From a virus: 28,709 bases of DNA. The notes under the pieces were generated by a model. The model saw only the letters and a program-made list of their open reading frames with translations. It was not told the DNA's origin and ran no database searches. A program made the position numbers and the translations under genes. The stretch spans positions 1 to 28,709 of IMG/VR virus record IMGVR_UViG_3300024343_000087; one strand, written 5' to 3'. This document shows positions 19,701 to 27,362 of the stretch, piece by piece; position 1 is the stretch's first letter, and every line of letters begins with the position of its first letter.

Positions 19701-22700
19701 ACCACAAAAACTTTATTATAAGTTAACACCAATAAATCTCAATAATCTTCCTTCCATCAAACAACAAATTATTATTGATGATGAAGTTTTTGATAGAAAT
19801 TCAATCAGCGTTACACAAAGTTCGTATAGTGGTGAACATACTGTTGCTGGAATTTCTTCAAGTTCTTTTAATTATATTTTAAATACTTTGCCAGAGAAAT
19901 CAAACTATGATAAAACTAATGCAAAGTTAAGTTACATCACAAATTCTACAAACGCTTATGGGGAAATTAATAGAATTAATGTTGATTATGTCGGATTTAA
20001 CTTAACTTCAATACCAGAAATTGATAGAATATCGTCAAAAATTGGCAATGGTAGTATATTAGAGGTTAAATCTAATAATATCGGAAATGTTTTAAAAACG
20101 AAAATAGATGATATTGGATTTGGTTATTCAAATGATTATTCTATAAAACCAACGGCAAAACTTCCAGATATTTTAAAAATACTTCCACAATCATCATTTA
20201 AAGCAATCGGCGTTACTTCTGTCGGTAAAGGATATTCTACATCTCCAGATTTAGTTGTTTTGGATGGACTCACTGATAGATTGATTTCTGATGTTGACAT
20301 TAGATATGATATTAACACCAAAACAGTTAAAATTGTTAAAAATACAAAAGGGTTAAACAATAAAACGCCAAAAATAATACCAGTTAATAATACAAATGGA
20401 ATCAAAATTAATTCTATATCTTTTATTCCGTCATCTAAAGATGTAGTTGTGACATTGGGTGCAAGTTTTAGTAATGCAAGTGATTTTCCTTTCCAAATAG
20501 GTGATAAAGTTTTAGTTGAAAACGTTAGCGTTGGAGTTGGTACAACTGCAAAAGGTTATAATTCGTCGAGTTATAATTATACCTTGTTTACTATAGTAAA
20601 CACTGACCCCAACATTGGGGGAGTAGGTGCAACCGTATCTTATAATCTTTCAAATTATCTTTCGAATGGGGAAGTCCCTGGAACTTTTAATTCTGAAATT
20701 TCTTCAGGAAAAATTATACCAGAAAAATATTTTCCAATATTTGATATAACTTTAGAAAAAAATACATTTAACATCGGAGAAAAAGTTTCTTCTGGGGCAA
20801 TAACTGGAACCGTTATTGATTGGAATAAAGATACCGAGACATTAAAAGTTTCTTCAAGAGAATCTTTTGAAGAAGGAATCGAAATAGTTGGAGAATCTTC
20901 GTCTTCTAGAGGAATTATTTCCAATGTCACTTCATCAAACTGCAGTTACATTGTTGGATCATCTTCGACAGTAAGTAAAGGTTGGCAAAAAGAAACTGGA
21001 TTCTTAGATAATCAGTTCCAAAGAGTTCATGATAACGATTATTATCAATATTTTTCATATGCTTTAAGATCCGAAGTACCATTGGATAATTGGGAAAATG
21101 CTGTAGGCAATCTCAACCATACAGCAGGATTTAAAAAATTTGGTGATTTGATTATTGAATCATCTTCAACTATTTCTGGTATGAGTACAGAACAGAATTT
21201 GGGAGATATTTCTGGAATTGCAGATCTTTCTGAAGTAATTGATTTAAATTGTGTATATGATTTTGATATTGTTAAAGAAAACAATTTCAATATTGATAAT
21301 CAAGTCAAATCCGATGAAATAATATTCAACTCTCGTATCATTCAAGATTATATTGAGTCTATTGGTAATAGAGTTTTGCTAATAGATGATATTAGTGATG
21401 AATTCAATAGTGAACCAAGACCCACGCAATTTAGTGTTGTTGATAGTTTTTCCTTAGATTCAAGATCAATCAAATACTTAACTTTCGTCGAAGATACAAG
21501 ATATACTTCTCAAAAGCAAGTATCTTTAGTTTCTCTCATTCACGACGGAACAAATGCATATATCAATCAATATGGAGTAAATAACACCTATTATGATATG
21601 GGTTCCTTTGATTTCTCAATTATCGGAAATGAGGGAAATCTCTTGTTCTATCCGACAAAATCTAGAATTAACAATTATAATGTAAGTCTAACTTCTTTTG
21701 ATATTAGAGATACTATAACTTCTATTGGTTCAACAAACCTTGGAAATTCTGTTTTTATTGGATCTGCGACAACTAGCATTGCTTCAGGAATTTCTTCCTC
21801 AATTACTATCGTTGGAATAGCATCTACATATAGGTCTTCAAAAGTTCTTGTTCAAATTGGAGCAACAAATTCCACATATAATGAATTTAATGAATTTACT
21901 CTGATTCATAATGGGTCTGAAGTTATATTACAAGAATATGGACAATTAAATACATCAAGTTTGACATCATACTCTTCTGTTGGAATTGGTACATATCATG
22001 CATATTATTCTGGAAGTAATATCAACATCGACTTAATTCCATATAGTTCTACAACTACACAATATAATATAAATTCGGTAAGAGTTTCGATTGCAAATAC
22101 TCTCTCCACTGGTATTAGAACAGAATCGTTTAATAATTCAACTTTATCTTCTCATTATACTTCAATTGGTTCTTCAGCAACACCTGGAATATCGACAATT
22201 GCCTCTTATAATACATTAGTTCATAATGGGGCATATTATATTGTAAGCATTGAAGATTTAACAAATAATCAATATCAAGTATCAGAAGTTGTTGTTGCAA
22301 ATGAAGTATCTGAAGTATATGTATCTGAATTTGGAATTATTCAAACAAACTCTTCTATTGGTTCAATTGGTGCAACAATTACTTCTGGAGGAAATGTAAG
22401 TCTCTTATTCACACCAAATGCAAATATTGATGTCCAGGTAAGAACCTATCAAAATGCTATAGGACTTATTAACGCTTCAGTTCCTTACAAAGAAATTGAT
22501 TTTACAAATAGTTTTATTAGAACTGGTTATGGATTCTATACGGGTTCAGAGATTGATGTAAAGAGACAATTCTCCCTAACTCATAAGAAAAATCCAATAT
22601 TTGAAAGATATTTCATTGGAAATAGTCAAAGTGTTGTAGATGTTGGTGACGATACGATTACTATTCCAGATCACTTTTTTGTGACTGGTGAAAAAATTGA

Positions 22701-25700
22701 ATATAAATTTGCAGGAGCAGGAACAGAACAAGCAATAGGAATAGCAACAACATCAATTGCTGGTGTTGGTACAACTGATAAGTTACCATCCACTCTCTAT
22801 ATTGTCAAAGATAGTGATCTAAAAGTTAGAGTTGCTGCTTCTGCTTCTGATGCACTTCTTGCAGTTCCAAAAACTTTAGATATTACCAATGTTGGAGTAG
22901 GAACAGTACATAGGTTCGTAGCAACTAATCAAAATGCAAGAGTTTTGATTAGTATTGACAATTTAATACAATCTCCAATAGTTTCAACATCAATTACCTC
23001 AAAAACAACCAAAAATATTTCTCTTGCCGATCAGGAAATTATTTTCTCGGGAACTGTTTCATTTTTTGGTGGAGATTTAATTAAAGTTGATAATGAAATT
23101 ATGAGAATTGATTCCGTAGGCGTTGGATCGACTAATGCTGTTCTTGTGGAAAGAGCTTGGATGGGAAGTGGTATATCTACTCATGCAATCAATTCAACTA
23201 TAGTTAAAGTTGCCGGCGATTATAATATTGTTGATAATGATATACACTTTATAACTGCGCCATATGGTCCAACTCCAATTGGGTCAACTACAAATCCACC
23301 AGATAGTATAGATTTTGTTGGAATTGAAACTCATTCAACTTTCAGTGGAAGATCCTTCATAAGATCTGGAATTAGTGGTGGAAATGAAGATGCATATTCC
23401 AAAAATTATATCTTTGACGATATTTCAAATAATTTTAATGGTATTTCCACATCTTTCACATTAAAATCGAATGGATCTAATATTTCTGGAATTTCAACAA
23501 GTAATGCAATAGTTCTTATTAATGATATTTTCCAAGGTCCAGTAAGACTTGGTGCAATAAGTGTTCCTAGTGATTATGATTTGTTAGAAAACTCAGGAAT
23601 AAGTTCAGTAACATTTACGGGAACTATATCGTCCACATCTTATGATATTAATTCGGGTAGTGTTCCTCGTGGTGGTGTAATTCTATCCGTAGGATCCACT
23701 GCCGGATTTGGTTATCAACCTTTAGTTTCTGCAGGGGGAACTGCTATAGTTTCTTCGGGAGGAACCATCCAATCAATTAGTATTGGAAATAGTGGGTCTG
23801 GTTATAGGTCAGGTGTACAAAATATAGTAAATGTTGGAGTTGCAACTTCTAGCACTGGTATTCCAAACATAGAATTTATTGGAACAGCATCAATTAGTGG
23901 TGGACATATTGTAAGTGTAGCAATCACAAATCCAGGAACTGGATATACGTCATCAAATCCTCCATTAGTAATATTCGATGACCCGCTATCATATTCAAAT
24001 ATTCCTTTAGTATACAGCTCTACGTCAAGTGGAGTTGGTACGGAGGCAACTATTGATATTGTTGTTGGGCAAGGGTCAAGCGTAGTTTCTTTTGAAATCA
24101 AAAATACGGGATATGGTTATGACCAAGATGAAGTTCTTACCGTTGCTATTGGGGGAACTGTAGGAATTCCGACAAACACCTCATTGACTTTCTCTGAATT
24201 CCAAGTAGCAATTGAAAAAACATTTGATGATGAGTTTAAAGGATGGTCTATTGGAGATCTTCAAGTTATAGATTCTATAGATTCTTTATTTGATGGAAAG
24301 AGAGTTTCTTTCCCAATTAGAATTAACGGAGAGCAAACTACTATTAGGTCTAGAAGGGGATCAAATGTAGAGGTAAAATCAAACTTACTTATATTCATCA
24401 ATAATATTCTCCAAGTTCCAGACCAGTCATATTTCTTTAATGGTGGAAGCATAATTACATTTAGTGATGCACCAAGACCAGGAGATTTGTCCAAAATTCT
24501 TTTCTACAGAGGAAGTGGTGACGTTGATACATTAAATGTCGATGTACTAGAAAGTGTTAAAGAAGGTGACACTTTACGAATCAATAGTGATATTGAAAGA
24601 TTGAAACAAACTTCTAGACTCGTTACAGACGTTGTTTCGACAGATATTGTGGAAACTAATGTTTATGCGGGTTCTGGGGTAACTGAAGATGAAACTTTAT
24701 TGAGACCAGTTATTTGGTGCAGACAAACAGAGGATAAAATTATTAATGGTCAGCAAATAACAAAAGATAGAATTCTATATGAACCATTGATTAATCCATT
24801 TACAAATATTATACAGAATATTTCAGTTGGTTCAACTCAAATTTTTGTAGAGAGTGTAAAAACATTCTTTGACAGTGCCGACGAGTATTTGCAAGATGGA
24901 ACCACGGAAAAACCACAAAAGAAAATTATCATCATCTCTCAAGATCAACTAGTGTCTGCCGCAGCAACCGCAGTTGTTTCTGTAGCGGGAACTATTTCTT
25001 CTGTTGTAATTTCTGATGGTGGAGTTGGATATACAACAAATCCAAGTGTTATTATTGAAAACCCTGTTGGTCTTGGAACAACTCAAAGAGCAACAGCAAC
25101 TTCAGTAATATCTGTTGGAGGAACTGTTTCTACAATATCAATATCAAGTCCAGGAACTGGATATACTATATCATCTCCCCCAGGTGTTTTAATTGATTCT
25201 CCTAAGATAGTAAAGGAAATAGTTGATAATGTTTCATATGAAGGTGATTTTGGTATTATTAGTGGAATAAGCACAGTTTCTGTGGGGGTTGCATCGACTG
25301 GTTTAGTATTTGATTTCTTCATTCCAAAGAATTCATTCTTAAGAGACACTGCGATAAACAACGTTGGAATAGCAACTACTGGAATTAGTGGAATACAAAC
25401 TGGATACTATTTTGTTGTATATAATTCAAATGTTGGCAATGGACTTACCTCAATTAACCAAAGCGGTTCTGTTGTAGGTTTGGGAACCACTTTTATAGAT
25501 AATGTATATCAGGTTGCTGCAGTTTCTATTGCACAAACACACGCGGTTGGCGTTGGTTTAACATATGTTGCTAGAGTAACCGTTAGTGTTCAAGGATATA
25601 ATAATTTGAGTGGAATTGGATATAGTAATTTTTATGGAGAATACAGTTGGGGAAGAATATCTATCCCAGCTAGAACTAATCCAAAGTCGTTTAATTCTTA

Positions 25701-25782
25701 TAATAATGGTCTTGTTGGTATATCGACTTCTGCAAAGATTCAAAGATACAATCCACTCAAATACCAAAATTATGCTTCATAA
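13762..25782 (+). CDS. 7: Giant gp7-like baseplate protein with YHYH domain (4006 aa)
   Basis: The 4006-aa ORF lies exactly where T4 has gp7 (1032 aa). Its N-terminus resembles the C-terminal third of T4 gp7: FLKQYYLSLETQGASYDL (about 31-48) and, near residue 193, FYSSKGTEGSFEILF with LYGKDVEV, against FYSTKGIEASYKFLF and LYNEEVEI in T4. A YHYH-type domain spans about 1165-1365 (GWAYDGNPIYGPYGY near 1246, YNGRFCITPEYPDG near 1309). The rest is beta-rich repeats: GSGY or GGxGY motifs from about 737 to 3800; HxxxxGxxVxY modules near 598, 832, 942, 1672, 1836 and 2971; and three HNG/EYG modules in 2569-2903. It probably extends the wedge outwards as a fibre or adsorption structure. The gp7 identity of the first 300 residues is fairly secure; the role of the rest is inference. 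Confidence 0.88.
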   Translation: MKETRIKISSVIENQLPEYVKIEFPLVSEFLKQYYLSLETQGASYDLIQNIDDYIKVDRLTNLVDSTVLTSNISFFDTTINVVSTSGFPDSYGLLLIDSEIITYTEKTPTSFIGCVRGFSGITSLDKTFTSNDLIFSDSLSAEHTTQSKVNNLSILFLQKFFKKLKVQFTPGFEDREFYSSLNEGLFLKQAKDFYSSKGTEGSFEILFRSLYGKDVEVIRPQDYLIQPSDAQYKITKDLVVESIEGDILSLLNGTIYQDQNSFLSKARGTVTQIEKIQRGEKEYYVISLDAGYQRDIDVEGTVFGEFSIHPKTLLITNITNTEINSDTFSPSSTSLDVDSTVGFPQSGKLLVDLENGTQLTITYDDKTLTQFLNCSGIIQAIPMGSEIKSDAYAYGFNGSNVIKFRITGVLSGLEVLDKNSEFSSGDPIVIKTLGDSLGEHKFNNWFFNLSTTYQSESVQLLDSSNNSYIINFYDEHSFVIGDNISALPSYGRPGTEVFATVVSFNNKKSIVVSSQTTLDLTANYDVRKILSRLESNNYPNLIEYTTNVQNVYADDQKSLYVAAPSLPTYLNQKINVNDKSVFFSGTFDGTDLNIGIHPFYTGDQVFYRSSTGSGSLSGISDGFYFVKKVNQTTIRISKSRPNLYSNKFLSISGTAQNHKLEFGSFVSEGSLQTKELEPQKLVRKISNPLDTNDQDYKTNFGSTGILVNGVEVLNYKSKDSIYYGSLESISPISSGSGYDIITPPVLQIPDAIGSGATAHCSVKGSLERIDIVYAGFDYLNEPSISIYGGNGFGAKAKANLISFDHYSDINANQTSGAINSSNSTIIFIEDHKFRDYEQVVYDPQGQTVVGGLSTNSSYYVSIIDSKKVKLHRTYSDSILGINTISVTNTGNGIHRFKSTNKKKKIGSISIIDSGINYENKKTTTISSGIDTASNTIRITNHGYKSGEIVTYDYTNNPIVGLSTASTYYVTKIDDDNFKLSLVGIATTQAKDINYKTQEYVNFTDSGNGTHIFNYEPISVVVSGAIGISTLVNQNFNAVLQPIFRGSIESVHIQDGGASYGSEEILNYNRQPEFLLLNGEGAQLTPIVNNGSIVDVIINNPGSNYNSSPNLVINGSGGGAILTPIVSNGAISSVKIISGGIGYLNSNTTIDVLSAGLGAKFEANIKSWNINLVERYLQTNQITDDDGILDESFSNFGLQYFHAYSPRKLRSSVLARRYKDGEVFYEPDLIFDNGKETTSISHSPIIGWAYDGNPIYGPYGYSDITGGPIKSMVSGYKLKLQSKRPSTSIYPIGTFVEDYEYVGGGDLDEYNGRFCITPEYPDGIYAYFTTINTSVESTGAFKNYKLPYFPYFIGNSYKSKPIEFNFLKSSNQTVINVNESGWVRNTTPYNITKSTSGYQFLYDPNKVRTQISQAKSVSKGQISSIGIVTGGKDYQVNDKIIFKDADISSRKPRASVSFLKGKEINSVSVSSTQISNAEFYPISLSGGNYVAFSTSVHNFSNLDTIIINSNFESEKISKVSKSVNILYSSAGIGSTNYTGLVTYFNVSGNLQDTFIRENDIYQIGNEQVKILNIDLLSSRVRVLRNQNGTLGISSYSVGTALTEVSRKLYFTYSVENEYNHKLNKELYFNPVESLGIGTTAGPGISTTLIFSNPGVGATQISIPTKSIYIPNHKLESGDELIYSFNGGSSISVSDNGITPYSLSNNSIVYATKLTSDLIGISTYPVGLGTTGSYVGIGSTASLLYFTGVGSGQNHSFRTNYKNILTGDISKNEVTVSTATTHGLKLNDFVKIEVIPGISTQISVSYNEYNRRMVVGEKQFVNSDVNISDDTITLKNHGLYTSQKVIYKSASPSGGLQNEGIYYVVVVDNDTIKLSNSYYYSSRKERNIVNITTTSSGSILPVNPPIELVSKNTLVFDLSSSSLSFTNNGILYSAFDFDFYTDSDFKHKFNFTNSKNIEVVKEGRVGIDTNAKVSLRLNDSTPQKLYYKLTPINLNNLPSIKQQIIIDDEVFDRNSISVTQSSYSGEHTVAGISSSSFNYILNTLPEKSNYDKTNAKLSYITNSTNAYGEINRINVDYVGFNLTSIPEIDRISSKIGNGSILEVKSNNIGNVLKTKIDDIGFGYSNDYSIKPTAKLPDILKILPQSSFKAIGVTSVGKGYSTSPDLVVLDGLTDRLISDVDIRYDINTKTVKIVKNTKGLNNKTPKIIPVNNTNGIKINSISFIPSSKDVVVTLGASFSNASDFPFQIGDKVLVENVSVGVGTTAKGYNSSSYNYTLFTIVNTDPNIGGVGATVSYNLSNYLSNGEVPGTFNSEISSGKIIPEKYFPIFDITLEKNTFNIGEKVSSGAITGTVIDWNKDTETLKVSSRESFEEGIEIVGESSSSRGIISNVTSSNCSYIVGSSSTVSKGWQKETGFLDNQFQRVHDNDYYQYFSYALRSEVPLDNWENAVGNLNHTAGFKKFGDLIIESSSTISGMSTEQNLGDISGIADLSEVIDLNCVYDFDIVKENNFNIDNQVKSDEIIFNSRIIQDYIESIGNRVLLIDDISDEFNSEPRPTQFSVVDSFSLDSRSIKYLTFVEDTRYTSQKQVSLVSLIHDGTNAYINQYGVNNTYYDMGSFDFSIIGNEGNLLFYPTKSRINNYNVSLTSFDIRDTITSIGSTNLGNSVFIGSATTSIASGISSSITIVGIASTYRSSKVLVQIGATNSTYNEFNEFTLIHNGSEVILQEYGQLNTSSLTSYSSVGIGTYHAYYSGSNINIDLIPYSSTTTQYNINSVRVSIANTLSTGIRTESFNNSTLSSHYTSIGSSATPGISTIASYNTLVHNGAYYIVSIEDLTNNQYQVSEVVVANEVSEVYVSEFGIIQTNSSIGSIGATITSGGNVSLLFTPNANIDVQVRTYQNAIGLINASVPYKEIDFTNSFIRTGYGFYTGSEIDVKRQFSLTHKKNPIFERYFIGNSQSVVDVGDDTITIPDHFFVTGEKIEYKFAGAGTEQAIGIATTSIAGVGTTDKLPSTLYIVKDSDLKVRVAASASDALLAVPKTLDITNVGVGTVHRFVATNQNARVLISIDNLIQSPIVSTSITSKTTKNISLADQEIIFSGTVSFFGGDLIKVDNEIMRIDSVGVGSTNAVLVERAWMGSGISTHAINSTIVKVAGDYNIVDNDIHFITAPYGPTPIGSTTNPPDSIDFVGIETHSTFSGRSFIRSGISGGNEDAYSKNYIFDDISNNFNGISTSFTLKSNGSNISGISTSNAIVLINDIFQGPVRLGAISVPSDYDLLENSGISSVTFTGTISSTSYDINSGSVPRGGVILSVGSTAGFGYQPLVSAGGTAIVSSGGTIQSISIGNSGSGYRSGVQNIVNVGVATSSTGIPNIEFIGTASISGGHIVSVAITNPGTGYTSSNPPLVIFDDPLSYSNIPLVYSSTSSGVGTEATIDIVVGQGSSVVSFEIKNTGYGYDQDEVLTVAIGGTVGIPTNTSLTFSEFQVAIEKTFDDEFKGWSIGDLQVIDSIDSLFDGKRVSFPIRINGEQTTIRSRRGSNVEVKSNLLIFINNILQVPDQSYFFNGGSIITFSDAPRPGDLSKILFYRGSGDVDTLNVDVLESVKEGDTLRINSDIERLKQTSRLVTDVVSTDIVETNVYAGSGVTEDETLLRPVIWCRQTEDKIINGQQITKDRILYEPLINPFTNIIQNISVGSTQIFVESVKTFFDSADEYLQDGTTEKPQKKIIIISQDQLVSAAATAVVSVAGTISSVVISDGGVGYTTNPSVIIENPVGLGTTQRATATSVISVGGTVSTISISSPGTGYTISSPPGVLIDSPKIVKEIVDNVSYEGDFGIISGISTVSVGVASTGLVFDFFIPKNSFLRDTAINNVGIATTGISGIQTGYYFVVYNSNVGNGLTSINQSGSVVGLGTTFIDNVYQVAAVSIAQTHAVGVGLTYVARVTVSVQGYNNLSGIGYSNFYGEYSWGRISIPARTNPKSFNSYNNGLVGISTSAKIQRYNPLKYQNYAS

Positions 25783-25785
25783 ATA
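25778..25785 (+). promoter_or_regulatory. Late promoter for gp8
   Basis: CATAAATA matches the T4 late box at seven of eight positions and lies 18 bases before the gp8 ATG (25803). It overlaps the stop codon of the gp7-like gene. An internal late promoter after the 12-kb gene would secure gp8 expression. Confidence 0.65.
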
Positions 25786-25802
25786 ATTAAAAACTTCTAG
25801 AA

Positions 25803-27356
25803 ATGTCTGCAATAATAACTGATCAGTTAAGAATTTTAAATGCAAAGAATTTTGTTTCGACAGCAACCTCGTCTACAAATTCTTACTATGCTTTTGTGGG
25901 ATTACCAAACGCAACTGATTATTCTTCGACTTGGGATGTTACTCCTCCTGCACCGAAAGATAATTTTGATAATGAAGATGATTATTGGGACACGATGATT
26001 GCTCTTAAAAAAATTGGAGAGGATGATATTAAACAGGTTGTCCGTAAAGTTCAATGGACAACCGGAACAACATATGATATGTACCGTCATGACATTAGCA
26101 GAACAAATCCATCAAAACCATCTGGTGCAGTAAGTTTATATTCTGCAAATTATTATGTTGTAAATAGTGATTATCAAGTTTATATTTGTTTGTATAATGG
26201 AACCTCTCCAGAAAACCCAGAAGGAAGACCTTCTCTAGATGAACCAACATTCGTCGATCTTGAACCAAGGTCTGCAGGGACTAGTGGAGATGGGTATATT
26301 TGGAAATATTTGTATACAATTAAACCAAGTGATATTATTAAATTTGATTCTATTAATTTTATTCCGGTACCAAAGAAATGGGAATCTAACACCGAAAATT
26401 CGGTAGTCAGGAATAATGCTTCAACAAGTGGGCAATTAAAAATTGCAACTATCAAAAATCGTGGAGTTGGATTAGGAACTGCAAATCAAACTTATACACG
26501 AGTTCCAATTAAAGGAGATGGGAGTGGGGCAGAATGCACAATAACAGTTAACAATGATTCCAAAGTAGATTCTATCACAGTAACAAAAGGTGGTTCTGGA
26601 TATACTTACGGTACTGTAGATATTAATTCCGGCAATGTCCCTACAGGAAGCACATCCCCATCTTTTGATGTTATTATTCCCCCTCAAGGCGGACATGGTG
26701 CAGATATCTATAGAGAATTGGGTGCTTATAATGTAATTATATATTCTAGAATTGAGAATGATTTAGAAAATCCAGACTTCATCGTTGGAAATCAAATTGC
26801 TAGAGTGGGAATAGTAGAAAACCCCAAAGCATATAATTCATCTTCTCTTCTGTCTCTAGATAAAGCAAGTGCGGTCTATGCTTTAAAATTAACAGGTATT
26901 GGATATAGCAGTGCATCATTTCCCGCAGATAGTAGAATCACCCAAACAGTAGGAACGGGAGTAACATCTATTGGTAGAGTGGTATCTTACGACCAAAATA
27001 CAGGGGTTTTAAAATACTGGCAAGATAGGTCACTTGTTGGATTTAATACTGATGGTTCTGCGAATACAACTCCGACATATGGATTTAATCTGAATAGATT
27101 TACTACTAATGTAAGCACCGGAGGAACAACAGTTGTTATTGGAACTAACAATTCACTTTCAATAGACACAAACTTTACAGGTATATCAACTGTAATAAAT
27201 AATAGAACATACTACCTGGGTCAGTCATTTACAAATGGTATATCAAATCCAGAAGTCAAGAAGTATTCTGGAAATGTTATTTACGTTGATAACAGACCTT
27301 CGATAACTAGATCATCAAATCAAAAAGAAGATATCAAAGTCATTTTGCAATTCTAA
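25803..27356 (+). CDS. 8: Baseplate wedge protein gp8
   Basis: The 517-aa protein begins MSAIITDQLRILNAKNFVST. Features matching T4 gp8 (334 aa) from memory are YRHDIS in the first quarter, the GDGYIWKYLYTIKPSD block near residue 162 (T4 GDGYVWEYLFEI), FIPVPKKW just after it, and the C-terminal VIYVDNRPSITRSSNQKED followed by IKVILQF (T4 MIYMENRPPI, EEINILFTF). gp8 dimers form part of the outer wedge in T4. The extra length comes from a middle section containing VTKGGSGYTYG, a repeat of the kind found in the giant upstream protein. It has its own late box; no clear Shine-Dalgarno. Confidence 0.93.
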   Translation: MSAIITDQLRILNAKNFVSTATSSTNSYYAFVGLPNATDYSSTWDVTPPAPKDNFDNEDDYWDTMIALKKIGEDDIKQVVRKVQWTTGTTYDMYRHDISRTNPSKPSGAVSLYSANYYVVNSDYQVYICLYNGTSPENPEGRPSLDEPTFVDLEPRSAGTSGDGYIWKYLYTIKPSDIIKFDSINFIPVPKKWESNTENSVVRNNASTSGQLKIATIKNRGVGLGTANQTYTRVPIKGDGSGAECTITVNNDSKVDSITVTKGGSGYTYGTVDINSGNVPTGSTSPSFDVIIPPQGGHGADIYRELGAYNVIIYSRIENDLENPDFIVGNQIARVGIVENPKAYNSSSLLSLDKASAVYALKLTGIGYSSASFPADSRITQTVGTGVTSIGRVVSYDQNTGVLKYWQDRSLVGFNTDGSANTTPTYGFNLNRFTTNVSTGGTTVVIGTNNSLSIDTNFTGISTVINNRTYYLGQSFTNGISNPEVKKYSGNVIYVDNRPSITRSSNQKEDIKVILQF

Positions 27357-27362
27357 AGAATT

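Noticed and set aside
13762-25782. Numerous 60-100 codon minus-strand ORFs within the baseplate genes.
   Set aside because: They are antisense shadows of long coding frames, without ribosome-binding sites or recognisable domains.
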